From the NCBI GenBank assembly GCA_002726865.1, contig PBSW01000029.1, positions 1 to 13,368 on the forward strand: a stretch of 13,368 nucleotides of DNA, read 5' to 3'. Under the pieces are notes generated by a model. That model had not been told where the DNA came from. It searched no databases and saw only the letters and a program-made list of their open reading frames with translations. A program made the position numbers and the translations under genes. This document shows, piece after piece, positions 1 through 7,136 of the stretch; positions within the stretch are counted from its first letter, which is position 1; each line of letters begins with the position of its first letter. The stretch is from Candidatus Bathyarchaeota archaeon (GTDB lineage Archaea; Thermoproteota; Bathyarchaeia; TCS64).

Positions 1-71
1 ATGCCATTCCAATTGATCACTTGATTAAGATCGTCGTTTCTTGTCACTAACAGACTTTCGTGGAAGTCCCA

Positions 72-1160
72 TCACCCTGGCACGAGGTTCATCAACCCGA
101 CTTCCCGAGCGATCAGTAATGCCTCGTCTGTCTCATGTCTATTTAATCTCCTTCCAAGTTCTTTGTGTTCTCTGGCTCTCCATTCTGACCGATATTGGAA
201 CATTAGATTGACCCTGGTCCATGGGCCTAGGTTTCCCGCAATCCACTTCAAGATGGGCTTGGTGCAGCATTTATTGTGTCCCGGGAGCACCAGCACCCGG
301 ATGATCACCTCGCCATACCTGTCGGCCATAAGATGGTTCCGGGTACATGCCTCCCAGTATCCCGGGGCCCTGGAGATCTCGGCGGCACAGGAATCGTTCC
401 CGTACTTAAAGTCAAGGAGGTAGAGATCGATGAATCCGGCGAGAAGTAGGCTAGTCTCCCTACTGTAGTAGCTATTGCTATTCCAGACTGTAGCGATGCT
501 GGCGTCGACGTGGGCCATGGTCCGAAGCCAGAGCCAACAGTAAGGCGTGGGGTCCCCGCCCACCATATTGATGTTCCTGCACCCTTGCTCTCTCAGCCTC
601 TCTATTAGTAACGCCATTCCCCTCGGACCCATGGGGGTCCCATGTTCCTGCCACTGGCTTAAGCCCCAGTTCTGGCAGTGGATGCACTGGATTGTGCAGC
701 CCAGGGTGAAAACGGTCCCTGACGGGACGAGTTCGGGCTCCTCCCCCAAGTGGGGAAAGCAGCTAGAGAGGCTGAATGTTGTTCCAGCCGAGCATTCACC
801 CTTCTCTCCGGAGAAGCGGTCAGTATTGCATCTCTTCTCACAGAAATGGCAGCCCTTCATGATACGCTTCCCAAGCTCTATTTTGAGGTCCAAGAACGAT
901 CTCTCCCCTCTCAACTGATTTGGATACTGTCCGCCGTCAGCCTTCTTTTCGATATGAGGATATGTTTCCAGTAGATTTTCATGGAACTCCCAGAGTCTCT
1001 CGGTGGCATCTTGTGGTGAGAAATCGACGTTCATCATTGTATTTAGGAGAAATTTTGCATGCTTTCCGTTTTTCACTACATCGACGTACCTGGGTAGGCT
1101 TCTTCGGACTCTCGCGTCATCAAGTGCCCTTGCAGCGTCGGGGCGGCTAAATCTCCACAT
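72..1160 (-). CDS. Radical SAM protein, PflX/PflA-like (COG1313-type)
   Basis: This is a probable radical S-adenosylmethionine enzyme related to pyruvate-formate-lyase activases; its substrate is unknown. The three-cysteine cluster motif CxxxCxxC is visible as CTIQCIHC (C155, C159, C162 counted from the ATG at 1160) and is followed by QNW, typical of the activase family. About 50 residues earlier is a second cysteine set, C104, C107, C111 and C123, which may bind another metal or cluster. The first 100 residues are an extension absent from the neighbouring radical SAM enzyme. A TTG at 1190 would add 10 residues. I prefer the ATG because the TTG lies inside a TATA-like box (1181-1190) centred about 26 bases upstream of the ATG, which suggests a leaderless mRNA. 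No glycyl radical enzyme is nearby. The superfamily call is firm and the subfamily call is from recall. Confidence 0.85.
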   Translation of the reverse strand: MWRFSRPDAARALDDARVRRSLPRYVDVVKNGKHAKFLLNTMMNVDFSPQDATERLWEFHENLLETYPHIEKKADGGQYPNQLRGERSFLDLKIELGKRIMKGCHFCEKRCNTDRFSGEKGECSAGTTFSLSSCFPHLGEEPELVPSGTVFTLGCTIQCIHCQNWGLSQWQEHGTPMGPRGMALLIERLREQGCRNINMVGGDPTPYCWLWLRTMAHVDASIATVWNSNSYYSRETSLLLAGFIDLYLLDFKYGNDSCAAEISRAPGYWEACTRNHLMADRYGEVIIRVLVLPGHNKCCTKPILKWIAGNLGPWTRVNLMFQYRSEWRAREHKELGRRLNRHETDEALLIAREVGLMNLVPG

Positions 1161-1180
1161 CCAGCTGATTACGGTGTGAA

Positions 1181-1190
1181 TGGTATACAA
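1181..1190 (-). promoter_or_regulatory. TATA-like box for the minus-strand radical SAM gene
   Basis: On the minus strand the sequence reads TTGTATACCA. Its centre is about 26 bases upstream of the ATG at 1160, the spacing expected for archaeal TBP-dependent transcription starting at or next to that ATG. It is judged by eye only. Confidence 0.45.
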
Positions 1191-1380
1191 GACTTACTAA
1201 GCTGTTCATCTTTCCTGATTTAGTGTGTTCATAAAGATCCGCACCTTAGTAATTTTAATCACAGGCAATATCGTCTCGAATTATTACAAATAACAAGGGT
1301 TGGAAAGTCACGATGGAGTAACCCGTCAACCTATATGATATCCCGCGTGTGCTCAAAGGTCCGCTAAGTCATAGGGGGAA

Positions 1381-1390
1381 ACAATTTATC
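1381..1390 (+). promoter_or_regulatory. TATA-like box for the plus-strand radical SAM gene
   Basis: ACAATTTATC is centred about 26 bases before the ATG at 1414, compatible with a leaderless transcript. A G-run follows at about 1391-1395 but lies too far from the ATG for a good Shine-Dalgarno site. The whole 1161-1413 spacer is a divergent promoter region without any ORF that looks coding. Confidence 0.4.
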
Positions 1391-1413
1391 GGGGGTGTAC
1401 ATTATCGGTCACG

Positions 1414-2442
1414 ATGCTCATGGAAAAGGAATCAAGGTTCTATGAGACCTTTAGTGAAAACGCCATCAGGTGTACCATCTGTCCCCATAAGTGTGTTATC
1501 CAAGTTGGGAAACGCGGGTTCTGCAACGTCAAGGAGAACCAGAATGGACGTCTTATGAGTCTCACTTACGGCCAGCTCTCTTCCATAGCTATCGACCCTA
1601 TTGAGAAGAAACCTCTCGCCCATTTCCTCCCCGGGAGCAAATCATTCTCCATAAGTAGCGTTGGCTGCAACTTCACATGTCCTTGGTGTCAGAATTGGCA
1701 CATTTCGGCATCGAAACCCGGTGAAATCACAACGTGCTACACCTCTCCCCGAGAGGTGGTCGCGATGGCCCTGAGGCAGGAGTGCGCCAGCATTGCTTAC
1801 ACCTACAACGAGCCCGTCATTAACCTAGACTACATTGAGGACGTCGCCCGTAGCGCCCGGGAGAAAGATATCAAGAACGTCCTTGTCACTAACGGCTATA
1901 TCTCCCGGGAGGCCCTCGCCAAGGTGGTCGATATCATTGACGCCGCAAACGTCGACTGGAAAGCATTCAACGCCTCCTTCTACAGGAAATACTGCGCTGG
2001 GAACCTCCAAGATGTCTTGGACGCCACGGTAGAATTGAAGCATAACGGTGTCCATGTAGAGGTGACCTTTCTCGTCATTCCAGGGACAAACGATGACAAG
2101 GACGAGACCCAGGCCATGGCAAGGTTCATAGTCACTGAGCTAGGTCCCGATATCCCCCTCCATCTCAGCAGATTCTTCCCCCACCACGAGTTCAGGCACC
2201 TCCCCTCGACCCCTATTGAGACTCTCTACAAGGCCAGGGAAATCGCACTGGATGAGGGGCTAAGGTACGTCTATGTCGGGAACGTCTCCCTCGATGAGTA
2301 TGGTGACACCTTCTGCCATGGATGCGGGGAGAAGGTTATCGAGCGGAGGGGTTACAGCATCTCTGGCTGGCACCTAAACGCGGAGAACCGTTGCCTCAAC
2401 TGTGAGGAAGATATCCCTATCGTGGGGAAGCCCGAAGCCTAG
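1414..2442 (+). CDS. amrS: AmmeMemoRadiSam-type radical SAM enzyme (AmrS, COG1180)
   Basis: This is a radical SAM enzyme of the pyruvate-formate-lyase-activase-like group called AmrS in the AmmeMemoRadiSam system, whose chemistry is not settled. Visible in order are an N-terminal cysteine set (C20, C23, C27, C37, pattern CxxC-x3-C-x9-C with PHKC and GxC), the radical SAM motif CNFTCPWC (C85, C89, C92) followed by QNW, an AYTYNEP motif, and two C-terminal CxxC pairs (C301/C304 and C327/C330) that probably form a metal-binding ribbon. At 342 residues it is full length for the family. The ATG at 1414 fits the upstream TATA-like box; a second ATG at 1420 is possible. The usual partners of the system name, AMMECR1 and Memo, are not in this window. 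It is divergent from another activase-like enzyme. Confidence 0.88.
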   Translation: MLMEKESRFYETFSENAIRCTICPHKCVIQVGKRGFCNVKENQNGRLMSLTYGQLSSIAIDPIEKKPLAHFLPGSKSFSISSVGCNFTCPWCQNWHISASKPGEITTCYTSPREVVAMALRQECASIAYTYNEPVINLDYIEDVARSAREKDIKNVLVTNGYISREALAKVVDIIDAANVDWKAFNASFYRKYCAGNLQDVLDATVELKHNGVHVEVTFLVIPGTNDDKDETQAMARFIVTELGPDIPLHLSRFFPHHEFRHLPSTPIETLYKAREIALDEGLRYVYVGNVSLDEYGDTFCHGCGEKVIERRGYSISGWHLNAENRCLNCEEDIPIVGKPEA

Positions 2443-2510
2443 GGCTGGCTGACTGAGGCATCGTAATGCTTTTGTTTACACGGAACAAAATCCTGAGCGA
2501 TTGGAGAGAG

Positions 2511-2518
2511 AAATATAA
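2511..2518 (+). promoter_or_regulatory. TATA box AAATATAA upstream of the TTG start at 2536
   Basis: A good archaeal TATA sequence preceded by purines (a BRE-like context). It lies about 21 bases before the TTG start, slightly close for a leaderless mRNA. AGGAG at 2524-2528, 7 bases before the TTG, could act as a ribosome binding site and supports this TTG as the start. Confidence 0.5.
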
Positions 2519-2535
2519 GCACCAGGAGAGCAGCT

Positions 2536-3147
2536 TTGAACTTTATTAGCCGGAAGGAGAACCTGAAGGAGACGCTCACAATAACCCTTGAGGAGATCAA
2601 GGAGCGGGGGATAAACACCGTCCTCATCGTATCTACCAGAGATTACTGCGATCTGGAGTCTCTCCGGTTCTTTGAGGGGAACGGGCTGAGGGTGATCATG
2701 GTCACCTATCAGATTGGATACATGCCTCAGGGGGTTCAGTTGCAACTCCCGGATAACAAGGATATATTCGAGGACGCCAGAATGATTGTCCACATGGGCA
2801 CGGGGGTTCTAACGGGTGGAGGCTATATCGGGGTGTCAACGCAGCGCCAGACGAAGGTGAACTCCCTGGATGGTCGACTCTCCTTGATAGTCCCCCTAAT
2901 AGCTACAAGGGTCACTCATACTCTGAAGATCTTTAGCCATGGCATCAAGGTCTGCTCCCAGATAGGGCGGATCGTAGCCGGCGCTTTACTCGTAAACCTC
3001 TACAAGAAGGTGGCCTTAGTTGCCAAGAGCTACGTTAGGAGAGATACTGTGAGGGGGTTCTCCCCATCTATCTTGCACATCACCAGGGATCTGAAGACCT
3101 ACATGGTCATTGAAGTCCCTCTGACGGCTGAGAAACTCTTTTTTTAG
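2536..3147 (+). CDS. Pyruvate kinase C-terminal (alpha/beta) domain-like protein, COG1751-type
   Basis: This 203-residue soluble protein resembles the stand-alone archaeal proteins built on the pyruvate kinase C-terminal alpha/beta fold; their role is unknown. The resemblance rests on a first strand ending in VLIVSTRD, a middle segment VTYQIGYMPQGVQ (near residues 56-68), and the helix TLKIFSHGIKVC (near 130-141), which is typical of the family. There is no complete pyruvate kinase barrel, so pyruvate kinase activity is not implied. The start is a TTG preceded by AGGAG; no ATG is close. The gene ends in a run of seven T (3139-3145) that forms two Phe codons and the first base of TAG. The MFS gene begins 7 bases later, so the two are probably co-transcribed. 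The family assignment is from recall of its pattern, with moderate certainty. Confidence 0.6.
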   Translation: MNFISRKENLKETLTITLEEIKERGINTVLIVSTRDYCDLESLRFFEGNGLRVIMVTYQIGYMPQGVQLQLPDNKDIFEDARMIVHMGTGVLTGGGYIGVSTQRQTKVNSLDGRLSLIVPLIATRVTHTLKIFSHGIKVCSQIGRIVAGALLVNLYKKVALVAKSYVRRDTVRGFSPSILHITRDLKTYMVIEVPLTAEKLFF

Positions 3148-3154
3148 GCTCTAG

Positions 3155-4327
3155 GTGAAAAAGGTGAGCAAACTCTCCGTGACGGAAAGGAGGGAACTAC
3201 TCAAATCCCTTTATATCACTATCTTCCTTATTTCGACCGCCTACGGCACAATCACATTTCTCCTCCCCGTCTTTGCTGAAAGCATCGGAGCCACTTACGT
3301 TGAGCTTGGCCTCCTAGGATCTATTGGATCCATTGTCTATACAGCCATGACCCTCCTCGTGGGCTTAATGCTTGATCGCTTCGAAAAGATCCGTCTCTTC
3401 CTTGTGTTCACCGCGTTCGGGGTCTTAGCGCCCGTCCTCCTAAGCCTCACGAGTATGGTTTCCCAGCTCTTCGCTTTGAGGGTCCTCCTCGGCGTTGCCT
3501 CCGCCTCCTTTTGGGTCACGGCGAGCACGCTAAGTGCAGATCTGTCTCCCCCTGATGAGTTCACAAAATCAGTGGTACGCTACAATGTCTCATGGATATC
3601 AGGCTTCGTAGTTGGCCCTGTTCTCGGTGGGTTCGTCTCAGATAGATATGGCTTCCCCGCCATGTTCGTCCTCATCTCCACCCTCATCATTCCCAGCGTG
3701 TTCCTGATCTCGACCAGACTGAGCAGCAAAGTTGCCCTTAGAACTGTGACTGAGGGCATCTGGAAGGGGCTCAGCTCCCTCAGCCCCATCGCTCTTGCTT
3801 ATGTCAATATTCTCCCCTACTCAATCGTTCTGGGTATCTACATGGCGATCCTCCCTGGCCACATGGGCGGCATCGGTGTATCAGCCTCGGCAATAGGCCT
3901 TCTCATCACAATGACCAATGCCGTTAGGGGGATAGGTTTCCTCTCAGGAGAGCGCTGGATGAGGTGGGGTACCCGGAGGTCCCTCTGGATGTCCTCAATA
4001 CTCATGAGCGTAGCCCTGGTCATGGTCTCAAAGTCTGACACCACATCTGAGTTCGCCCTGCCCCTAGCTATCTACGGATTCGCAGGGGGAATAATCACAC
4101 CAGTGCTATTAGATTACATCGCCCAAGGATCGCCAAAGGAGGCCCTTGGCGCCTCCATGGGTCTTCACGAGTTCGTATACGGATTAGGGATGAGCCTGGG
4201 TCCAATAATGGGGGGCGCCATCGCTGAAGCGTACAGCCCATCGACGCTCTACTTGGGCCTCGCAGGGCTTGTCCTTTTCATTCTTCCCTTGTCCTTGAGA
4301 TTGAAGGATGTGTCTCGCGAATCCTAA
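3155..4327 (+). CDS. Major facilitator superfamily transporter
   Basis: This is a 390-residue integral membrane protein, the normal length for a 12-helix MFS secondary transporter; its substrate cannot be read from sequence. The loop between helices 2 and 3 carries the MFS motif A pattern GLMLDRFEKIR (from about residue 70). A glycine-rich segment SGFVVGPVLGG (near 150) matches the helix 5 motif of many exporters, and it is repeated in the second half as GLGMSLGPIMGG, showing the internal duplication. The GTG start at 3155 lies 7 bases after the preceding stop. An in-frame GTG at 3164 is an alternative. Translation is probably coupled to the preceding pyruvate-kinase-domain-like gene. Confidence 0.85.
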   Translation: MKKVSKLSVTERRELLKSLYITIFLISTAYGTITFLLPVFAESIGATYVELGLLGSIGSIVYTAMTLLVGLMLDRFEKIRLFLVFTAFGVLAPVLLSLTSMVSQLFALRVLLGVASASFWVTASTLSADLSPPDEFTKSVVRYNVSWISGFVVGPVLGGFVSDRYGFPAMFVLISTLIIPSVFLISTRLSSKVALRTVTEGIWKGLSSLSPIALAYVNILPYSIVLGIYMAILPGHMGGIGVSASAIGLLITMTNAVRGIGFLSGERWMRWGTRRSLWMSSILMSVALVMVSKSDTTSEFALPLAIYGFAGGIITPVLLDYIAQGSPKEALGASMGLHEFVYGLGMSLGPIMGGAIAEAYSPSTLYLGLAGLVLFILPLSLRLKDVSRES

Positions 4328-4386
4328 TTCTGAAATCCTCAAATATGGGTATTAGCCAGTATTTCCAGAAGGGAAAAAGATAATCT

Positions 4387-5175
4387 ATGGTTTTATGTGA
4401 CCGTTGCAACAAGGACGAAGTCCTCCCCTTCAGGTGTAACTATTGCAGCGGGTACTATTGCTCTAAGCACAGACTTCCCGAGTTCCACGAGTGCATCGGG
4501 GTCTACCAGCAGAGGCCCGTGGCAAATTGGAGCAGTGGGTCCGCGGAGCCTGACACGGATTACGTGTTTCCTGGAACGAGAAACCGCTCTGGAATGAGGA
4601 ACTTGTTCCGCTTCAGCGAGAAGGAAATGCAGCACCTCAGTATCAGCCTCTTCATTGTAGCCGCCATTCCCTTGATGAGCTTCTGGGGGATCATATCCCA
4701 GTTACCTTTCATCGGGGTGATGGCAATAATGATCTTCACCATGGCTTTCCTCCTTCACGAACTCGCCCATAAGTTCATGGCCCAAAGACTTGGCTTCTGG
4801 GCGGAGTACCGCCTGAACACTATAGGGCTTATGATAACCTTGTTCTCATTCTTCTCCCCGTTCAAGCTCTTGGCCCCGGGAGCAGTAATGATCGCAGGCC
4901 AGATGTATGGAAACGACTACGGTAAAATATCCCTCTCCGGACCCTTGACAAATATCGCTCAGGCGGCCGTTTACATCATGTTCATGTGGACGAATCCCAA
5001 TGAATCTGTAGTTTATCAACTGGCTCGCCTAGGCGTCATTATCAACTCAAACCTCGCCCTCTTCAATCTACTTCCCTTTGGGGTCTTCGACGGGATCAAG
5101 ATCATTAGATGGGACTGGAGGGCCTGGCTGGTCACGGCGACTACCGCCGCTATCCTCTTCTTTTACGTCCAATAG
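4387..5175 (+). CDS. AN1-type zinc finger fused to site-2 protease (peptidase M50)
   Basis: This is a predicted intramembrane zinc metalloprotease with an N-terminal cytosolic zinc finger, 262 residues. The finger is a complete AN1 signature, C4-x2-C7-x9-C17-x2-C20-x4-C25-x2-H28-x5-H34-x-C36. A polar linker (about 37-80) follows, then hydrophobic segments from about residue 84. The protease has HELAH at 124-128 (zinc ligands H124 and H128, catalytic E125) and the second M50 motif NLLPFGVFDG, with N227, P230 and D235, the third metal ligand. Every expected catalytic residue is present, so it should be active. Its substrate is unknown; AN1 fingers often contact ubiquitin-like or protein-quality-control partners, but that is family knowledge and not shown here. 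It follows the MFS gene by 59 bases and may be in the same operon. Confidence 0.9.
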   Translation: MVLCDRCNKDEVLPFRCNYCSGYYCSKHRLPEFHECIGVYQQRPVANWSSGSAEPDTDYVFPGTRNRSGMRNLFRFSEKEMQHLSISLFIVAAIPLMSFWGIISQLPFIGVMAIMIFTMAFLLHELAHKFMAQRLGFWAEYRLNTIGLMITLFSFFSPFKLLAPGAVMIAGQMYGNDYGKISLSGPLTNIAQAAVYIMFMWTNPNESVVYQLARLGVIINSNLALFNLLPFGVFDGIKIIRWDWRAWLVTATTAAILFFYVQ

Positions 5176-5181
5176 GGCGAG

Positions 5182-5190
5182 AGATATATT
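5182..5190 (+). promoter_or_regulatory. TATA box for prs, leaderless spacing
   Basis: AGATATATT is centred about 25 bases upstream of the ATG at 5211, preceded by a purine-rich BRE-like GGCGAG. The box sits just after the stop of the AN1-protease gene, so prs probably has its own promoter and a leaderless transcript. Confidence 0.55.
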
Positions 5191-5210
5191 GTAGATCTTC
5201 AAAGATTTAT

Positions 5211-6110
5211 ATGGTTGAAATGAAGGTTATCCCGGGACCTGCGTCCCTTGAACTGGGTGTAAGAATCGCCGAACGATTGGGTGTCGCGTTTTATCCTGCG
5301 GTGCACCGCCTCTTCCCAGACGGGGAGAGTTACATCAGGATAAAGGCGCCACTAAGGGGGGAAATCGCCACTGTCGTCCAGACGATGTTTCCCAATCCGG
5401 ATAAGTCCTTGCTCCAGCTATGCCTCATGGCCGATGCCGCCAGAGATGCCGGAGCCAAGGAGGTAATCTGCGTCGTGCCATACCTTGCCTATGCCCGCCA
5501 GGACAAAAGGTTCTTGGATGGTGAAGCGCTGAGCTTAAAGACCTTATCCAAGCTCCTAGGGGCATCTGGAGTAGACCTACTAGTCGTCGTCGATGTCCAC
5601 GAGGAAAAGGCCTTGGAGGGATATTGTAACGAGGCGGGCATCCAAGTAAAGAATCTCTCAGCGATGCCAGACCTAGCCGAATATCTGAAGCAGAACGGTT
5701 TTGAGGGTGCTTATAGCCTGTCTCCAGACGTGGGAGCAGTTGATCTGGTGAGGGGTGCTGGGACCGTCCTTGGGGGCGAGGTGGGTTTTTTTACAAAGGA
5801 AAGGGACCTGCACAATGGGGAGATCGTGATGGTTATGAGAGACCTCGATGTTCAGGGCAGGGACGTGGGAGTCTTCGACGACATTGTGAGCAGTGGAGGG
5901 ACCACTGCAATGGCCATCAGGGGCCTCAAAAAACAGGGTGTCGGACGCGTCGCAGCTGCTTGTACCCACGGCCTCTTCATAGGAAACGCCATGGAGAAAA
6001 TAATTGAGGCAGGTGCAGATATCATCGTCTCAACTGATACTGTAGGGTCTCCACTATCTCAGGTGACAGTTGCAGATTTGATATCAAGTTTTCTCAAGGG
6101 AAAATATTGA
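5211..6110 (+). CDS. prs: Ribose-phosphate pyrophosphokinase (PRPP synthetase)
   Basis: It makes phosphoribosyl pyrophosphate from ribose 5-phosphate and ATP, feeding purine, pyrimidine, histidine and tryptophan synthesis in the cytosol. Visible motifs are FPDGE (residues 35-39), the catalytic flexible loop region PYLAYARQDKRF, a VVVDVHEEKAL segment holding the ribose-phosphate and metal site, and the PRPP-binding loop DDIVSSGGTT (223-232). From the ATG at 5211 the protein is 299 residues, close to archaeal class III enzymes, which are shorter than bacterial ones. The frame is open further upstream into the preceding gene, but the TATA box at 5182-5190 fits ATG 5211. An ATG three codons later (5220) is an alternative. 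The neighbouring genes show no pathway link. Confidence 0.95.
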   Translation: MVEMKVIPGPASLELGVRIAERLGVAFYPAVHRLFPDGESYIRIKAPLRGEIATVVQTMFPNPDKSLLQLCLMADAARDAGAKEVICVVPYLAYARQDKRFLDGEALSLKTLSKLLGASGVDLLVVVDVHEEKALEGYCNEAGIQVKNLSAMPDLAEYLKQNGFEGAYSLSPDVGAVDLVRGAGTVLGGEVGFFTKERDLHNGEIVMVMRDLDVQGRDVGVFDDIVSSGGTTAMAIRGLKKQGVGRVAAACTHGLFIGNAMEKIIEAGADIIVSTDTVGSPLSQVTVADLISSFLKGKY

Positions 6111-6111
6111 T

Positions 6112-6125
6112 GGTCTCAAAAGACC
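6112..6125 (+). terminator. Short hairpin directly after prs
   Basis: GGTCT (6112-6116) pairs perfectly with AGACC (6121-6125) around a CAAA loop, starting two bases after the prs stop codon. No T-run follows, so it may be a 3' end stabiliser rather than a true terminator, or chance. Confidence 0.25.
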
Positions 6126-6154
6126 CCAAGGGATATTGAGGTATCTTCTTTGAT

Positions 6155-6164
6155 AGGATATAAA
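6155..6164 (+). promoter_or_regulatory. Orphan TATA box (GGATATAAAG-like) with no gene behind it
   Basis: A strong archaeal TATA-like sequence, AGGATATAAA, is centred near 6160. Transcription would start near 6185, but no convincing protein-coding frame follows for over 400 bases. It may drive a small RNA that ends at the T-run at 6375-6381. Confidence 0.4.
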
Positions 6165-6184
6165 GAGGGATAATAGTCAGGTCA

Positions 6185-6381
6185 CGGGTAGGATGCACTT
6201 AAAGAAGTTAAACCCATCATAATAGCGCGGACCATGGAACTCATATCTAGGCATATAGCTCAAGTTTTGCGATAGTTTTCTGTCCTTCATACCCCCGATT
6301 GACGCTTCACAGAAACTTGGCGTGCAATCAACTTCAGTTTCAATCTCTCCTCCGCTTTTCCCCAAAGAGACTACTTTTTTT
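6185..6381 (+). ncRNA. Candidate small non-coding RNA
   Basis: This is a hypothesis only. The interval is bounded by a TATA-like box about 25 bases upstream and by a T7 tract (6375-6381), the usual form of an archaeal terminator. CGGG at 6185-6188 could pair with CCCG-type sequence near 6292-6297, closing a loop of about 110 bases. The open frames here (a 93-codon plus-strand frame and a 62-codon minus-strand frame with a TTG start) do not look like protein. I do not recognise a known RNA family; SRP RNA, RNase P RNA and tRNA signatures are absent. Confidence 0.2.
6375..6381 (+). terminator. Oligo-T tract (T7)
   Basis: Seven T in a row in a non-coding stretch, the typical sequence of intrinsic termination in archaea. 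It could end a transcript from the orphan TATA box at 6155-6164 or read-through from prs. The rest of the gap to 6615 holds no recognisable gene; one 27-codon frame near 6418-6501 reads like protein but lacks a start codon. Confidence 0.35.
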
Positions 6382-6615
6382 AAAGGGCATCTCCTCGGGT
6401 GATCTATCGTGCGCTAAGAGTATATTGAGGAGAAGACAAATGAAGTCGTGTACGCGGACAGAAGGATTAACATCTCAGAACTTTTGTTCGAAGATGAGGG
6501 ATGAAGAGTCAAACACGATCCACAAGTCTGAAGCTGATGAACCGAGTCATTTCAACATACATCTACCGCAACATATTTGATTGAGCGGCTTATCCTGATC
6601 AGTGGTACCAGAATA

Positions 6616-6960
6616 ATGCTGAGTTCTAGGATCAAGATCAAGGTTCAATCCGTCAAGGCGACCAAAGATGTCGAGGGGAGAGACGGCTTCCAAATAGACT
6701 TCGTCGAAGTAAGGGCTCGCCCCCCTATGGTTACTATGACCCCCACGGATCTCCCCGCGGAGATCAGTCAGATGGTAGTCCAGATCAGTAAAGGGGTCCA
6801 AAAAGCCCTCCCGGGCGGGGACGCTAGAGAGTACCAGGTGAGGAAGCTCACCTTGATCCTTACTGCGGAGGAGCTTGAGAGCTTCAACCTCAAGCCTTAT
6901 CCCAACCAGCTCTATGAGCTAACCATCGTTAACGGGACCATGAGCTTCAAAGAGATCTAA
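6616..6960 (+). CDS. Small protein resembling arcadin-1
   Basis: A 114-residue soluble protein with no transmembrane segment. The layout resembles arcadin-1, a small protein encoded with the actin homologue crenactin in some TACK archaea: an N-terminal strand with basic residues, a DVEGRDG turn, a FVEVRARPPMV stretch, a helix (EISQMVVQISK), then a C-terminal LTLILTAEELESF and NQLYELTIVNG pattern. This resemblance is from memory of the family's C-terminal signature and has not been tested. No crenactin or other arcadin gene lies in the window, so it would be a detached copy. The ATG at 6616 is chosen because the frame upstream, back to 6577, reads as non-family sequence. ACATATTTGA at 6571-6580 is a possible TATA box giving a leader of about 15 bases. 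The gene is well isolated, with 505 bases before and 176 after. Confidence 0.55.
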   Translation: MLSSRIKIKVQSVKATKDVEGRDGFQIDFVEVRARPPMVTMTPTDLPAEISQMVVQISKGVQKALPGGDAREYQVRKLTLILTAEELESFNLKPYPNQLYELTIVNGTMSFKEI

Positions 6961-7136
6961 TCTGCTTACGCGGTACTTAGAAGCTCGTCTCAATAGCGCG
7001 ACTCCTCAGATTCCGGAGTTCATCCTAGCCTAGTTGATCTATCACCTATATCTCAACGCGATCTCCCTTAGGTCGGCACGGTTCCAGGGGGTTAATCGAA
7101 AAGATACTAAACGTGGAGGAGGGATTGTTACACGAG

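Noticed and set aside
5109..5210. Upstream in-frame extension of PRPP synthetase overlapping the protease gene.
   Set aside because: The extra 34 residues do not look like the family, and a well-placed TATA box supports ATG 5211.
6177..6365. 62-codon minus-strand frame with a TTG start.
   Set aside because: No family resemblance, and no promoter at a suitable distance; it overlaps the candidate RNA on the other strand.
6484..6494. GTTCGAAG resembling a tRNA T-loop.
   Set aside because: The flanking bases do not pair as a T-stem and no acceptor stem or anticodon arm can be built around it. Other TTCGAA matches lie inside genes or in AT-rich DNA and fail likewise.
6418..6501. Protein-like 27-codon stretch (contains VVYADRRINISELLFEDEG).
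   Set aside because: It is bounded upstream by a stop with no ATG, GTG or TTG in frame, so it cannot be shown to be translated; at most a gene remnant.
6299..6580. 93-codon plus-strand frame upstream of the arcadin-like gene.
   Set aside because: The composition is rich in Ser, Arg and Leu with no pattern of a folded protein, and it crosses a T7 terminator-like tract.
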